A stretch of DNA of 64,000 bases from Vibrio tarriae (GTDB lineage Bacteria > Pseudomonadota > Gammaproteobacteria > Enterobacterales > Vibrionaceae): assembly GCF_002216685.1 (NCBI RefSeq), contig NZ_CP022353.1:1984001-2048000 (forward strand), given 5' to 3'. A program made the translations under genes and the position numbers. The notes beneath the pieces are model-generated. The model made no database searches, was not told where the DNA came from, and saw nothing but the letters and a program-made list of their open reading frames with translations. Shown piece after piece: positions 52,650 through 62,980 of this stretch; positions within the stretch are counted from its first letter, which is position 1, and each line of letters begins with the position of its first letter.

Positions 52650-52856
52650 GTGCAATATCTCACAACAGGAGTGTTAACAACGGAAATCCACTTCATCGTT
52701 TCGCGTAATAAAGGGATTTATATTTGATATTGCGGACGGATTATACGCCCGAGGCAATCGGTTGACCACACATTTTTTCATTTTTTATTTGCATTCCACC
52801 CCTTGATATGTATTATATTGCGGCTAATTTCCATACCCACGTCTGAGGAATCAGCG

Positions 52857-54198
52857 TTGTCTTCTTCCCTCGCCAATCGAAATATCTACACCGTTTCCCG
52901 TTTAAATTCTGAAGTCCGTTTATTACTGGAAAATGAAATGGGGATCGTCTGGTTGGTGGGTGAAATTTCAAACTTCTCCGCTCCCGTTTCTGGTCACTGG
53001 TACCTAACCCTAAAAGACAGCCAAGCGCAGGTTAAATGCGCCATGTTCAAGGGCAATAACCGTCTGGTGAATTTCAAACCGAAAAGTGGTCAGCAAGTGT
53101 TAGTTAAAGCTCGGCTCTCTCTTTACGAACCGCGCGGTGACTACCAAATTATTCTTGAAAGCATGCAACCGGAAGGGGATGGCCGCCTACAGCAGCAGTT
53201 TGAACAACTGAAGATGCAACTTGCCGCCGAAGGTTTGTTTTGCTCAGACGCGTAAAAAGCCATTGCCGGAAAATCCACGCTGCGTGGGGATTATCACCTC
53301 ACGGACTGGCGCGGCTTTGCACGATATTTTGCACGTGCTCAAGCGCCGTGACCCGAATCTGCCTGTGGTGATCTACCCCACTCTCGTACAAGGTGAAGAA
53401 GCAGCTATTCAAATCGCCCAAGCGATTGGTCGTGCGAATACACGCGCCGAGTGCGATGTGTTGATAGTCGGTCGTGGTGGTGGCTCTTTGGAAGATTTGT
53501 GGTGTTTTAACCATGAAATCGTGGCACGTACTATCGCTGCGAGTGAAATCCCAATTATCAGTGCAGTAGGCCATGAAATCGATGTGACGATCGCTGACTT
53601 TGTCGCCGATGTGCGTGCACCTACCCCATCAGCAGCGGCGGAATTGGTCAGCCGTGATCATCGCCATAAACAGCAAGCACTCCATCAATGGCAAGCCAAA
53701 CTGGCTAGTGCCATGCGCCATTATTTGGCGCAGCAAGATACGCAATTTGCCCGTTTACAGCACAAGCTCGATAAACAGCATCCTCAAGCTCGTTTAGAGC
53801 GCCAGCAGCAGCAACTTGATGAACTCAGCCTGCGTCTTGAGCAAAAGATGCAGCAACGTCTGGCAACTCAGCAGCAACGCTGGAATCGCTTAAGCCATAA
53901 GATAGAGCTCCATTCGCCTATTCACTTGATCCGCCAGCAGCGTTTTAATCTGATCCAGCAAGAGCAGCGAATAAATCAGTCGATCCAACGCTATTTGATC
54001 CAATCACGCCATCAACTCGCTTTGTTGAGTGAAAAGTTGGATGCGGTCAGCCCTCTTGCAACCTTAGCCCGTGGCTATTCGGTGACACGTACCACACAAG
54101 GTGAGTTAGTGCGCCAAAGCGCCCAAGTGAAACCGGGTGACACTTTAGTCACCCAGTTAATGGATGGTGAGATTCTCTCTACTGTGAATTCCCGTTAA
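52857..54198 (+). pseudogene. xseA: Exonuclease VII large subunit, interrupted by a frameshift
   Basis: The protein homologous to XseA (about 446 residues) is split in two frames. The first part runs from a TTG start (52857, AGGA upstream) through the OB-fold to EGLF, then meets a stop at 53255. The second resumes in another frame at [21 protein letters not shown] and continues to 54198, including [11 protein letters not shown] and [10 protein letters not shown]. The break is at TTTT (53237-53240): one T fewer would restore the frame. Either a true mutation or a sequencing error. If real, exonuclease VII, used in DNA repair, would be lost. Confidence 0.88.
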
Positions 54199-54412
54199 GC
54201 GGTTGGAAGACAAAACGGATTTTGGATTTCGATTTCAGCTCATTACACTGATTACAGAAATAATTCGCCGCACCGCAAGCCTGCAGCTTTTCTAATTCAC
54301 TGTCACACTCGGGGCAAAATCCGATTTTACGGTAATCTACCGTACAAGCACTGCAGTGGTACTGACCTGTCCATTCTAATTCTTGGCCACATGTTGGACA
54401 TGGGTTGTCCAT
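54179..54412 (-). CDS. yfgJ: Zinc-ribbon protein YfgJ
   Basis: A 77-residue protein with three or four Cys pairs (CPTC, CSAC, CPEC, CNQC), a double zinc ribbon. This is the YfgJ family (zinc-ribbons_6), of unknown role. Its end overlaps the xseA end by 20 nt, convergent. It is a zinc protein of the core genome, unrelated to the island. Confidence 0.85.
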   Translation of the reverse strand: MDNPCPTCGQELEWTGQYHCSACTVDYRKIGFCPECDSELEKLQACGAANYFCNQCNELKSKSKIRFVFQPLNGNSQ

Positions 54413-54716
54413 AGCACTCTCCTTATCATTTTGCGTTGTGTCACATAATTCATCGAGATGGGATCCGACGCCATGATCTTTATCACGCCTACTCAGATCG
54501 ATGCGACTTAATTAACCAATAACTGATACTCTTTTAAGCAGGATCCTAACCGGATCTTCTGCTCAAAAGGTTTTGATCAGCGATCTGCCATGAAAAGAAC
54601 TTTTATATAACCACCCACCGAAAGCATAAGTTACATATCCTGCATTTCAATTTTAAACAGATTAAAAAACCATAAATTTTGTGTTTTAAGGCGATTGACA
54701 GAATATAGTGAAAAGA
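54413..54716. other. Intergenic region, nothing recognised
   Basis: About 304 bp between yfgJ and the AlaX-like gene on the same strand. AT-rich, probably the yfgJ promoter. No RNA gene or repeat seen. Confidence 0.4.
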
Positions 54717-55601
54717 TCACTCAGATTCTGAGGGCTGCGCGCAAGTGACTGCCTCAATATGCTGTTCATCGACTTGTTTCAGTGTCACTTGGATCGACTG
54801 AAAGGCGGTTAAACCCTTGCAGTGTGTGCCTCCACAAGGAATTCGTGCGATATTGGCTTCATGTAAGTCACATTCCCAATAACGTGAATCGGTCAAAGTT
54901 GAGCCCGTGCACTCAAGACGAATTGGGCTGGCTAAAGCTAGCCACTGCGCAAGCTGTTCATTAGTCTTTTGTTCTATAAAACTTAAATATCTCAGCACAT
55001 CATCACTATTTAAACCGCGCTTACGCAGTGTTTTCCCCAAACGATAGACATCGGTTGAACAATCAGGAGTAACATCACTTGAGATTTGGGCATAGCTGTT
55101 GAAGTCAAAATAACCCTGCGGGTCTTTACGCTCTGCATCTTTACGCCAATACCCCAGTGCTAAGACTTTATTGAGCGCTAAATAAGCTAAATGCCCTGCG
55201 CTATGACCTCGGCTTAAACTCGCTTGATATTGGGTATCGACTTGCAACTGAACCTTATCGCCCACTTGGCATGTGGCTATGACTTCGCCAAGACGATGAA
55301 CGACCACAAAGAGCCAGCCGCTCTCTTCACGTTTTACGGGGATATCATTTCCAACGTACAAATGACCCGAGGCTTGTTTAATCGCCCCCACGACGCAGTC
55401 AGTGACGGCATACTCACGACCTTGCCAAATTAAGATTCCACGGTCAGCAGGATGATCGGGCCAAATATGACTGACAGGGTGAAAAGGCGTACTGTAGGTA
55501 ACAACATCCATTCCATTTTGATGAGCCTGAAGCAACATCACTTGAGTTTCTAGTGACGTAATTCCTTGTGGAAAGGTGACTTCTGTTGCGCAATAGGTCA
55601 T
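54717..55601 (-). CDS. AlaX-like tRNA-editing protein
   Basis: A 294-residue free-standing editing protein of the AlaX/ThrRS-AlaRS second-additional-domain family. The metal site is split: HSAGHLAYLAL (HxxxH, near 145) and IPCGGTHCKGL (CxxxH, near 265). It would hydrolyse Ser or Gly mischarged on tRNA-Ala. The ATG at 55601 has AGGAG upstream; the longer frame to 55634 is not needed. It stands alone, upstream of a terminator of der. Confidence 0.87.
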   Translation of the reverse strand: MTYCATEVTFPQGITSLETQVMLLQAHQNGMDVVTYSTPFHPVSHIWPDHPADRGILIWQGREYAVTDCVVGAIKQASGHLYVGNDIPVKREESGWLFVVVHRLGEVIATCQVGDKVQLQVDTQYQASLSRGHSAGHLAYLALNKVLALGYWRKDAERKDPQGYFDFNSYAQISSDVTPDCSTDVYRLGKTLRKRGLNSDDVLRYLSFIEQKTNEQLAQWLALASPIRLECTGSTLTDSRYWECDLHEANIARIPCGGTHCKGLTAFQSIQVTLKQVDEQHIEAVTCAQPSESE

Positions 55602-55625
55602 GTATCTCTCTCCTTCAGAGACAAA

Positions 55626-55649
55626 AAAGCCCAAGTAAACTTGGGCTTT
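55626..55649 (-). terminator. Terminator after der
   Basis: AAAGCCCAAG-TAAA-CTTGGGCTTT with A run on the left, so a T run on the minus strand, close to the der stop. Confidence 0.88.
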
Positions 55650-55654
55650 ATAAA

Positions 55655-57139
55655 TTATTTTCTGCGGTTTTTCACCATGCTCATCAATCGCTTACGTTGT
55701 CGCTCTTGTGAGAGGGTCATTTTATTCGTCTTACCTTCAAATGGGTTTTCGCTATTTTGGAACTGGATACGAATCGGGGTACCCATGATTTCTAGCGATT
55801 TACGGTAATAGTTCATCAAATAACGTTTGTATGAATCTGGCAGCTCGTTCACTTGGTTGCCGTGGATCACGATGATTGGTGGGTTGTAACCACCCGCGTG
55901 TGCATATTTCAATTTCACACGACGGCCGCGCACCATAGGTGGCTGGTGATCATCGGTGGCCATTTTCATAATACGAGTCAGTACAGACGTTCCCACACGC
56001 GTGGTTGCAGAGCGATACGCTTCTTGCACAGATTCAAACAAGTGACCGACACCTGTGCCATGCAGTGCAGAAATAAAGTGGATGCGTGCAAAATCAACGA
56101 AACCCAGTCGACGATCGAGCTCTTTCTTCACGTGTTCTTTGACGTCAAAACTCAGACCATCCCACTTATTCACCGCAATCACGATGGAGCGGCCAGAATT
56201 TAGAGCAAAACCAAGCAGGCTAAGATCTTGATCGGAGATGTTCTCACGCGCATCGACCACCAACAGTACCACGTTAGCATCTTCAATCGCTTGTAAGGTT
56301 TTGACTACCGAGAACTTCTCAACGGTTTCATTGATACGCTTACGGCGACGCACGCCCGCAGTATCAATCAACACATATTCGCGCTCATCACGTTTCATTG
56401 GGATGTAGATAGAGTCACGCGTGGTTCCCGGCATATCGTAAACCACCACTCGCTCTTCACCCAGAATGCGGTTAGTCAGTGTTGATTTACCCACGTTTGG
56501 ACGACCGATGATCGCGAGTTTAATCGGCAAGTCTTGCAGGCGCTTGTATTCGGCTTCTGCTTCTTCTTCGCTGTACTCTAGCTGCTCTTCTTCTGGATCT
56601 TCTTCGTTGGTCAGATCTTCAAGTTGAGCTTGCTCAGATTCCATTTGCTCAGCAAACGGATTCAGCGCACGGTCAATCAATGCGCCCACACCACGGCCAT
56701 GCGCGGCGGCGATTTGGTACATCTGATCCATACCGAGTTGCCAGAACTCCGCCGAAGCGGCATCCGCATCGATACCATCCACTTTGTTCACAACCAAAAT
56801 TGCTGGCTTTTCAATGCGGCGCAGATGCTGAGCAATCGCTTCATCTGCGACCGTCAGACCCGCGCGGCCATCTACCATAAACAGCACCACATCAGCTTCG
56901 TCAATCGCAGCGAGCGATTGCTGTGCCATTTTGGTCTCAACGCCTTCTTCAGAGCCATCAATACCGCCAGTATCGATCACGATAAATTCGTGTTCACCCA
57001 ACTTAGCTTGACCGTATTTGCGATCACGCGTTAAGCCGGGAAAATCCGCGACTAATGCGTCCCGTGTGCGAGTGAGTCGATTAAACAGCGTCGATTTACC
57101 GACGTTTGGACGCCCAACAAGAGCAACAACAGGTACCAT
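55655..57139 (-). CDS. der: Ribosome-assembly GTPase Der (EngA)
   Basis: A 494-residue GTPase with two G domains in tandem. G1 motifs are [14 protein letters not shown] and [14 protein letters not shown], each with its NKxD (NKVDG, NKWDG); DTGG and DTAG are the switch motifs. A KH-like C-terminal domain follows. An acidic linker ([20 protein letters not shown]) separates the two G domains. It matures the 50S subunit and is essential. It is downstream of bamB. Confidence 0.97.
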   Translation of the reverse strand: MVPVVALVGRPNVGKSTLFNRLTRTRDALVADFPGLTRDRKYGQAKLGEHEFIVIDTGGIDGSEEGVETKMAQQSLAAIDEADVVLFMVDGRAGLTVADEAIAQHLRRIEKPAILVVNKVDGIDADAASAEFWQLGMDQMYQIAAAHGRGVGALIDRALNPFAEQMESEQAQLEDLTNEEDPEEEQLEYSEEEAEAEYKRLQDLPIKLAIIGRPNVGKSTLTNRILGEERVVVYDMPGTTRDSIYIPMKRDEREYVLIDTAGVRRRKRINETVEKFSVVKTLQAIEDANVVLLVVDARENISDQDLSLLGFALNSGRSIVIAVNKWDGLSFDVKEHVKKELDRRLGFVDFARIHFISALHGTGVGHLFESVQEAYRSATTRVGTSVLTRIMKMATDDHQPPMVRGRRVKLKYAHAGGYNPPIIVIHGNQVNELPDSYKRYLMNYYRKSLEIMGTPIRIQFQNSENPFEGKTNKMTLSQERQRKRLMSMVKNRRK

Positions 57140-57281
57140 AACAACCTCTACAAACTTTCATTTATGTAGTTATAGGTAAACACTCTGTCACAAGCGCTAA
57201 ATTTTTACCTATAACCACTTTCATTATCATCATTATGATGGGCAGTTTCTCTCCATCAATCTGATGCCACTGGCAATAAAA

Positions 57282-57311
57282 CGGCTCCTAACTGTTTCCA
57301 GCCAGGAGCCG
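57282..57311 (-). terminator. Terminator after bamB
   Basis: CGGCTCCT ... AGGAGCCG, followed on the minus strand by TTTTATT. It separates bamB from der. Confidence 0.75.
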
Positions 57312-57331
57312 CGTGTGAATCATATCACAGT

Positions 57332-58492
57332 TTATTGTTGAATCGTCAGCTTCTTTATCTGGCCATTACGAGTCACGATGACGTAACCGTCATTTAGCGC
57401 CAGCGGGCCCACCGCAAAGCCGCTATCATTAACCAGTTGCTGGGCAATAAATTCCCCGCTATTGCGGTCAATCCAGTGCAGATAACCTTCCGCGTCACCG
57501 ACCACCAAATAATCGTCAATCATTTTTGGCGCAGTGAGCAAACGATGCTCTAACTGAGTATTGCTCCAAAGCTCGGTACCGCTGCGGGTATCGACCGCTA
57601 CCAGATGATCTTTATCGGTAACCAGATAAAGACGGCTACCATCCGTCGCCATGTCGGTGGCTGACGAGTAATTGCGTTTCCAGATTGGCTGGCCTGAACG
57701 TAAATCGATCGCGATCAATTGTCCGTTAAATCCTACCGTAAACAAGGTACCACCGATGACCAATGGGGAGGCATCCACATCGACAAGACGATCGATCTCG
57801 GTTGCACCTTTTGGCTGACCGACAGGTTGTTGCCAAATCAGTTGACCACGTTCAGCAATCGCTGCCGCCAGACGACCGCTTGGGGTTCCCCAGAATACAC
57901 CACCCGCAACCGCTGTTGGGCGGCTATCGCCGCGCAGCGTGAGGTTAGGCACTTCCGTACTGATCGTCCATTTCTGCGCCCCATCTTCTTGGTTAAGCGC
58001 AATCAGAGCACCACGGCTGGTGTTCACGATAACGATGTTGTTATCTGCCGCGGGGGCGGCTAACACTTCGCCTTCAATCGCTGAAGCCCATAGCGGTTCG
58101 CCGGTCTCTGCGTCTAAAGCATTAACTACGCCATTTTCGCTACCAATGAATAATTTACCAAACGCTGCGGTAATACCACCGGACAAGCGTGCCGAGCCTT
58201 CAATCTCAAGATCCGTGGTCCAAATCACTTTACCGTTTTGCGGATCAAGTGCTTTTACTACCCCATCTCGACTCGCCACGAAGACTTTGTCGTAAGCGTA
58301 ATCAGGAGCCAGTTTTGAGAAATAGTGCCCAACACCATCGCCCACCGAAGCGCTCCACAGCGTTTTCGGCGTAAATTCGCTTTTGACGACAGGCAACGGC
58401 GCCATAATGACGTTTTCTTCTTCACTAGCACAACCCGCGAGCAGAGCTAACACACCCGCAGCGACCAGCACTTGATTGAACAGCTTCTTCAT
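57332..58492 (-). CDS. bamB: Outer-membrane assembly lipoprotein BamB
   Basis: A 386-residue lipoprotein with signal peptide and lipobox LLAGCAS. The body is an eight-bladed propeller of PQQ-like repeats (for example GVVKALDPQNGKVIWTTD, GVVNALDAETGEPLW). It belongs to the BAM complex inserting outer-membrane proteins. It follows yfgM by 12 bp. Confidence 0.95.
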   Translation of the reverse strand: MKKLFNQVLVAAGVLALLAGCASEEENVIMAPLPVVKSEFTPKTLWSASVGDGVGHYFSKLAPDYAYDKVFVASRDGVVKALDPQNGKVIWTTDLEIEGSARLSGGITAAFGKLFIGSENGVVNALDAETGEPLWASAIEGEVLAAPAADNNIVIVNTSRGALIALNQEDGAQKWTISTEVPNLTLRGDSRPTAVAGGVFWGTPSGRLAAAIAERGQLIWQQPVGQPKGATEIDRLVDVDASPLVIGGTLFTVGFNGQLIAIDLRSGQPIWKRNYSSATDMATDGSRLYLVTDKDHLVAVDTRSGTELWSNTQLEHRLLTAPKMIDDYLVVGDAEGYLHWIDRNSGEFIAQQLVNDSGFAVGPLALNDGYVIVTRNGQIKKLTIQQ

Positions 58493-58504
58493 CAGGGAGT
58501 GCCC

Positions 58505-59119
58505 TTACTTCGCGAGATCATCCAGTTTCATTTGCAGAGTTTGGCTAGCATCCTCTGCCTGTTGCGCTTCGGTGTAAGCGGCATAAGCAGCTGCACTATC
58601 CCCTTTACGCATCAAGATATCACCGCGCAGCTCTGCCACTCGACCAGCCCAAGATTTATCTTGAATGCTGGTTAGCTGAGTTAATGCGTCATCAAATTGA
58701 CCTTGCTCAGCCTGTAGACGAGCAACACGGAATGTCAGCAAAGGTTTCAGTGCAGCATCCTTGGTTGCCCCTTTTGCCCACTCCAATTGCGCTAACGCTT
58801 CATCCAATTGACCCGCTTCTACTTGAGCTTTGGCTAACTGCATCGCAGCCAAAACTGCGTATTCGGTCTCTTTATTGGTATCAATAAAGGTTTGGATAGT
58901 GCCTTCTGATTCAATGCCTTTTGCCAGCAGTGCATCAATCGCTTTGCTGTAGCTTTGCGATGCTGCTTCTTGCGCAGCAACCACAGAGTCTTGATAGTAG
59001 CGCCAGCCAAATAGGCCACCAAGGCCAATTACCGCGCCAAAGATCACCGCTTTGCCGTTCTCTTTCCACCAATCTTTGATCGCTTCAACTTGTTGTTCTT
59101 CAGTATCGTAGAGTTCCAC
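58505..59119 (-). CDS. yfgM: YfgM, SecYEG-associated TPR protein
   Basis: A 204-residue protein with one helix (about 23-40, VIFGAVIGLGGLFGWRYY) and periplasmic TPR-like repeats. YfgM works with PpiD near SecYEG as a chaperone relay. It is between hisS and bamB, as in other gamma-Proteobacteria. Confidence 0.93.
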   Translation of the reverse strand: MELYDTEEQQVEAIKDWWKENGKAVIFGAVIGLGGLFGWRYYQDSVVAAQEAASQSYSKAIDALLAKGIESEGTIQTFIDTNKETEYAVLAAMQLAKAQVEAGQLDEALAQLEWAKGATKDAALKPLLTFRVARLQAEQGQFDDALTQLTSIQDKSWAGRVAELRGDILMRKGDSAAAYAAYTEAQQAEDASQTLQMKLDDLAK

Positions 59120-59155
59120 TTCCTGTCCTCTTATTTAAAACGTGCTGCAGGAGAA

Positions 59156-60424
59156 TTAGGCTAAATGTGCCAGTAGTTTAGCTACTTCAGCTTGGGCAAC
59201 AGTATTCTGCTCGCCTCCCGCCAAATCTTTTACCACAACGGTTTGGGCTGCAACTTCATCTTCACCCAAAACCAAGGCAATCGCCGCGCCCACTTTATCC
59301 GCGCGTTTAAATTGCTTTTTAAAATTGCCGCCACCGAAGTGAGTCATCACACGTAGGCCGGGCACTTGCTCACGTAACTGTTCCGCAAGCTTCATTCCCG
59401 CCATCATGGTGCCTTCACCTGCAGTCACCATATACACATCTACGCTGCGACGGACATCCGTATTACCGAGTGTTTCCATCATCAGCACTAAACGCTCTAG
59501 GCCCATAGCGAAACCTACCGCAGGGGTTGGTTTACCGCCCAGTTGCTCAACCAAGCCATCATAGCGGCCGCCGCCACAAACGGTACCTTGTGATCCCAGA
59601 CTTTCGGTGATCCACTCAAAAACCGTGCGGTTGTAATAATCAAGGCCGCGAACTAAACGTTGGTTTACCGTGTATTCGATACCCGCCGCATCCAGAAGTT
59701 CACACAAGCCAGCAAAATGTTGTTTTGATTCAGCATCGAGATAATCAGAGAGCTGAGGGGCATCACCTAAAATCGCTTGAACATCAGGATTCTTCGAATC
59801 GAGCACACGCAGCGGGTTGGTGTACATGCGGCGCTTACAATCTTCATCCAGTACGTTTTGGTACTGCTCCAGATAGTCAATCAAAGCGGTGCGATAATTA
59901 GCGCGAGCTTCTAGAGAGCCAATCGAGTTGAGCTCTAAACGCACATGTTGTGCAATACCCAATTCGCGCCACAGACGTGCCGTCATCATGATCAGTTCAG
60001 CGTCGACATCGGGGCCATCTAAACCAAACACTTCAACACCACACTGATGGAATTGACGGTAACGACCTTTTTGCGGACGTTCGTGACGGAACATTGGTCC
60101 CATGTACCACAAGCGTTGCTCTTGGTTGTACAGCAAACCATTTTCGATACCAGAGCGCACACAGCCCGCCGTACCTTCAGGTCGCAGCGTTAAGCTATCA
60201 CCATTGCGATCTTCAAAGGTGTACATCTCTTTTTCCACCACATCGGTCACTTCACCGATGGCGCGGCTAAATAGATGAGTCATCTCAACGATTGGCATAC
60301 GAACTTCACTGTAACCGTAAGCGCTGATTACATTTTTCACCACGCCTTCCACTTTTTGCCAAAGTGGAGACTGGGTTGGGAGACAATCGTTCATGCCTCG
60401 GATTGCTTGAATAGTTTTTGCCAC
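59156..60424 (-). CDS. hisS: Histidyl-tRNA synthetase
   Basis: A 422-residue class II synthetase. Motif 2 region is [12 protein letters not shown] with [14 protein letters not shown], the His-specific motif is [13 protein letters not shown], and motif 3 is [11 protein letters not shown]-terminal anticodon domain follows. Typical length. It is in the operon rodZ-ispG-hisS-yfgM-bamB. Confidence 0.97.
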   Translation of the reverse strand: MAKTIQAIRGMNDCLPTQSPLWQKVEGVVKNVISAYGYSEVRMPIVEMTHLFSRAIGEVTDVVEKEMYTFEDRNGDSLTLRPEGTAGCVRSGIENGLLYNQEQRLWYMGPMFRHERPQKGRYRQFHQCGVEVFGLDGPDVDAELIMMTARLWRELGIAQHVRLELNSIGSLEARANYRTALIDYLEQYQNVLDEDCKRRMYTNPLRVLDSKNPDVQAILGDAPQLSDYLDAESKQHFAGLCELLDAAGIEYTVNQRLVRGLDYYNRTVFEWITESLGSQGTVCGGGRYDGLVEQLGGKPTPAVGFAMGLERLVLMMETLGNTDVRRSVDVYMVTAGEGTMMAGMKLAEQLREQVPGLRVMTHFGGGNFKKQFKRADKVGAAIALVLGEDEVAAQTVVVKDLAGGEQNTVAQAEVAKLLAHLA

Positions 60425-60449
60425 AATTCTTACCGTTATATCGTTGAGA

Positions 60450-61580
60450 TTAATCTTGTTCTACGTGCTTGATATCGATGCGATTTTTTTCATCCAATCG
60501 CGCGGCTTTGGCGCGAATTTTCGCTTCCAGTTGAGCCACGAGATCATCGTTATCAAATCGCTCTTTCTGGCGCACACCATCTTCATAGAACGCACTTTTC
60601 TTATTACTGCCCGCCAAGCCTAAGTGAGACACTTCCGCCTCGCCGGGACCGTTCACCACACAACCAATGATCGAAACATCCATTGGAGTTACCACGTCTT
60701 CCAGACGCTGTTCAAGGGCATTCACGGTGCCAATCACATCGAACTCCTGACGTGAACAGCTTGGGCACGCAATAAAGTTAATGCCACGCGAACGAATGCG
60801 CAGCGATTTTAAAATATCAAAACCAACTTTGATCTCTTCTACCGGATCGGCCGCCAGCGAAATACGCAGCGTATCGCCAATACCTTCCGCAAGCAGCATA
60901 CCTAGGCCTACGGCTGACTTCACTGAACCAGCACGCGCGCCACCCGCTTCAGTAATGCCAAGATGCAAAGGCTGATCAATCTTTTTCGCCAGCAGTCGAT
61001 AGGAGTCTACCGCAAGGAAAACATCGGAGGCTTTTACGCTGACTTTGAACTGATCAAAGTTGAGGCGATCTAAAATATCCACATGACGCATCGCCGATTC
61101 CACTAAGGCTTCTGGCGTCGGTTCACCGTATTTCAGTTGCAGATCTTTTTCTAGCGAGCCGCCATTGACCCCAATTCGAATCGGAATGCCTTTATCGCGC
61201 GCACAATCCACCACTGAGCGAATCCGCGCTTCGTTACCGATATTGCCCGGGTTGATGCGTAGACAATCCACACCATATTCCGCCACTTTTAGCGCAATAC
61301 GATAATCGAAGTGGATATCGGCCACTAAAGGCACAGAGACTTGTTGTTTGATCAGTTTGAACGCTTCGGCAGCTTCCATAGTCGGAACCGAAACACGCAC
61401 AATGTCCGCCCCCACTTTTTCCAAAGACTTGATCTGCGCAACCGTGGCAGCCACGTCAGTGGTTCGGGTGTTGGTCATTGACTGTACGGCGATGGGCGCA
61501 CCATCACCAATAGGAACGTCGCCCACATAGATACGTGTCGAGGGGCGACGTTTGATAGGAGACTCATGTTGCATAGACAT
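60450..61580 (-). CDS. ispG: 4-hydroxy-3-methylbut-2-enyl diphosphate synthase (IspG)
   Basis: A 376-residue iron-sulfur enzyme of the MEP isoprenoid pathway. The cluster Cys are in CPSCSRQEF and [10 protein letters not shown]. The TIM-barrel start has [13 protein letters not shown]. It follows rodZ by 4 bp. Confidence 0.96.
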   Translation of the reverse strand: MSMQHESPIKRRPSTRIYVGDVPIGDGAPIAVQSMTNTRTTDVAATVAQIKSLEKVGADIVRVSVPTMEAAEAFKLIKQQVSVPLVADIHFDYRIALKVAEYGVDCLRINPGNIGNEARIRSVVDCARDKGIPIRIGVNGGSLEKDLQLKYGEPTPEALVESAMRHVDILDRLNFDQFKVSVKASDVFLAVDSYRLLAKKIDQPLHLGITEAGGARAGSVKSAVGLGMLLAEGIGDTLRISLAADPVEEIKVGFDILKSLRIRSRGINFIACPSCSRQEFDVIGTVNALEQRLEDVVTPMDVSIIGCVVNGPGEAEVSHLGLAGSNKKSAFYEDGVRQKERFDNDDLVAQLEAKIRAKAARLDEKNRIDIKHVEQD

Positions 61581-61584
61581 TTTT

Positions 61585-62667
61585 CTAAGGTAAGGTCAAT
61601 CTTGCTACTTTGCCGGAAGTATACCCAGAAAGGTCGACGGGTTCACTCGCTAATGTGATTGAAACCCCTTCTGGTGCACCCAACACCAATTTATAAGGGC
61701 GCTGGCCACTCAAACTCACACTCTGCCCTGCTTTTTTCACACCCGTTGACAGTGTTTTGCCAGTGGCATCTTTGACTTGGATCCAGCAATCGGCAGAAAA
61801 ATTCATTACCAGCAGTGCGGAAGCGTTCTCAGTGGAAGAGCTTACAGGTTGACTAGGTGCACTAGGCACCGCTTCAGTTTGAGTCACAGGCGCAGCCGCC
61901 GCTGGAGCTTGAGACTGAACTGGAGTTTGTCCTTGAGGCTGAGCAGGTGCTACCAGTGCCGCCGCCGTTTCTTCAACCACAGGCTTATCTGTCACCACAT
62001 CAGCTTCATTCGGTGCTGGCGGAGTCAATTCACTGGCCTCACCAGAAAGAGACTCTTGGCTCATCGGTGCCTCTTCACTGGCAGGCGCCGCATCTTGTAG
62101 CTCATTGAGTGGAGGAACGGTTGCAAAGTCTTCATTGGCAAGACTGGCGTCATTGCTAGACTGAATATCCGAAATAGCACTAGGCGCAATGGTTGTTTTA
62201 TCCGGGATTAAGCTGTTCTTCTGGCTATTTTGCCACCACCACAAGGTCGACATGCCGACGATAACCGCTAAGATCACCCAAGTGATCAGCATGATTCGAC
62301 TGTCGTGCAACTGACGCTTGGTCTTTTTCGAGAAGCTTTTCATATCCGGCTGAACTTCTGGCTTTTGGCAATAGCTGTCATCAAAAGCACACAAGATCTC
62401 AGATTCACGAATACCCACCGCTTTGGCATACGAACGCAAATAACCGCGAGTAAAAGTGGCGACTTGACCATCTTCAAAACGGTTCTCTTCAATGCTTTGG
62501 ATAATAGAAAGGCGTAATCTGAGGCGGTCAGCGATTTGGCGCTGAGTCAGCCCCAAATCTTCACGTTTTTGCTTGAGTAAAGTGCCGGGAGCAACTTTCT
62601 CGATGGCAGGTTGATTTACTTGCTCGGTCGTCTCAGTTTGGTTGTAATCTTGCTGTTCAGTATTCAT
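61585..62667 (-). CDS. rodZ: Cell-shape protein RodZ
   Basis: A 360-residue protein linking MreB to the wall machine. It has an N-terminal helix-turn-helix ([20 protein letters not shown]), one membrane helix (near 140-157, [21 protein letters not shown] in part), a Pro/Ala/Gln-rich periplasmic linker and a C-terminal DUF4115 domain. The ATG at 62667 is chosen because homology begins at MNTEQQ; upstream in-frame codons are non-homologous. Confidence 0.93.
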   Translation of the reverse strand: MNTEQQDYNQTETTEQVNQPAIEKVAPGTLLKQKREDLGLTQRQIADRLRLRLSIIQSIEENRFEDGQVATFTRGYLRSYAKAVGIRESEILCAFDDSYCQKPEVQPDMKSFSKKTKRQLHDSRIMLITWVILAVIVGMSTLWWWQNSQKNSLIPDKTTIAPSAISDIQSSNDASLANEDFATVPPLNELQDAAPASEEAPMSQESLSGEASELTPPAPNEADVVTDKPVVEETAAALVAPAQPQGQTPVQSQAPAAAAPVTQTEAVPSAPSQPVSSSTENASALLVMNFSADCWIQVKDATGKTLSTGVKKAGQSVSLSGQRPYKLVLGAPEGVSITLASEPVDLSGYTSGKVARLTLP

Positions 62668-62941
62668 CCGTAATTTCAATCTCTTAGTCAGGACTAAGCC
62701 GCTGGGCCATTCACTTTTATTTTTGATTATAGGTAGTAATGGAACAACTTGGCTTAATCGGTGCAATCGGTTAGCGCGTCGCTTGGGTATAGCTCAAATC
62801 AAGTTTGAGAAATTTGCCTCATTCTAATAGATATTGTTGACTAAACAATAAAGAAATGGCCAATAAATCACAGTTAGCTCAAGGTTTTTCTTTGATTTGA
62901 CATTTAAACGCAGTGATTTGTTGCCATATTAGGCAAAAATA
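62668..62941. other. Intergenic region upstream of rodZ
   Basis: About 275-310 bp between rlmN and rodZ, AT-rich. It should hold the promoter of the rodZ-ispG-hisS operon. No small gene I could support. Confidence 0.4.
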
Positions 62942-62965
62942 AAGCCAGAGAAACATCTCTGGCTT
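62942..62965 (-). terminator. Terminator after rlmN
   Basis: AAGCCAGAGA-AACA-TCTCTGGCTT, a ten-pair stem with T-rich sequence after it on the minus strand (TTATTTTTG). Confidence 0.87.
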
Positions 62966-62980
62966 ATCTTATAACATCAA

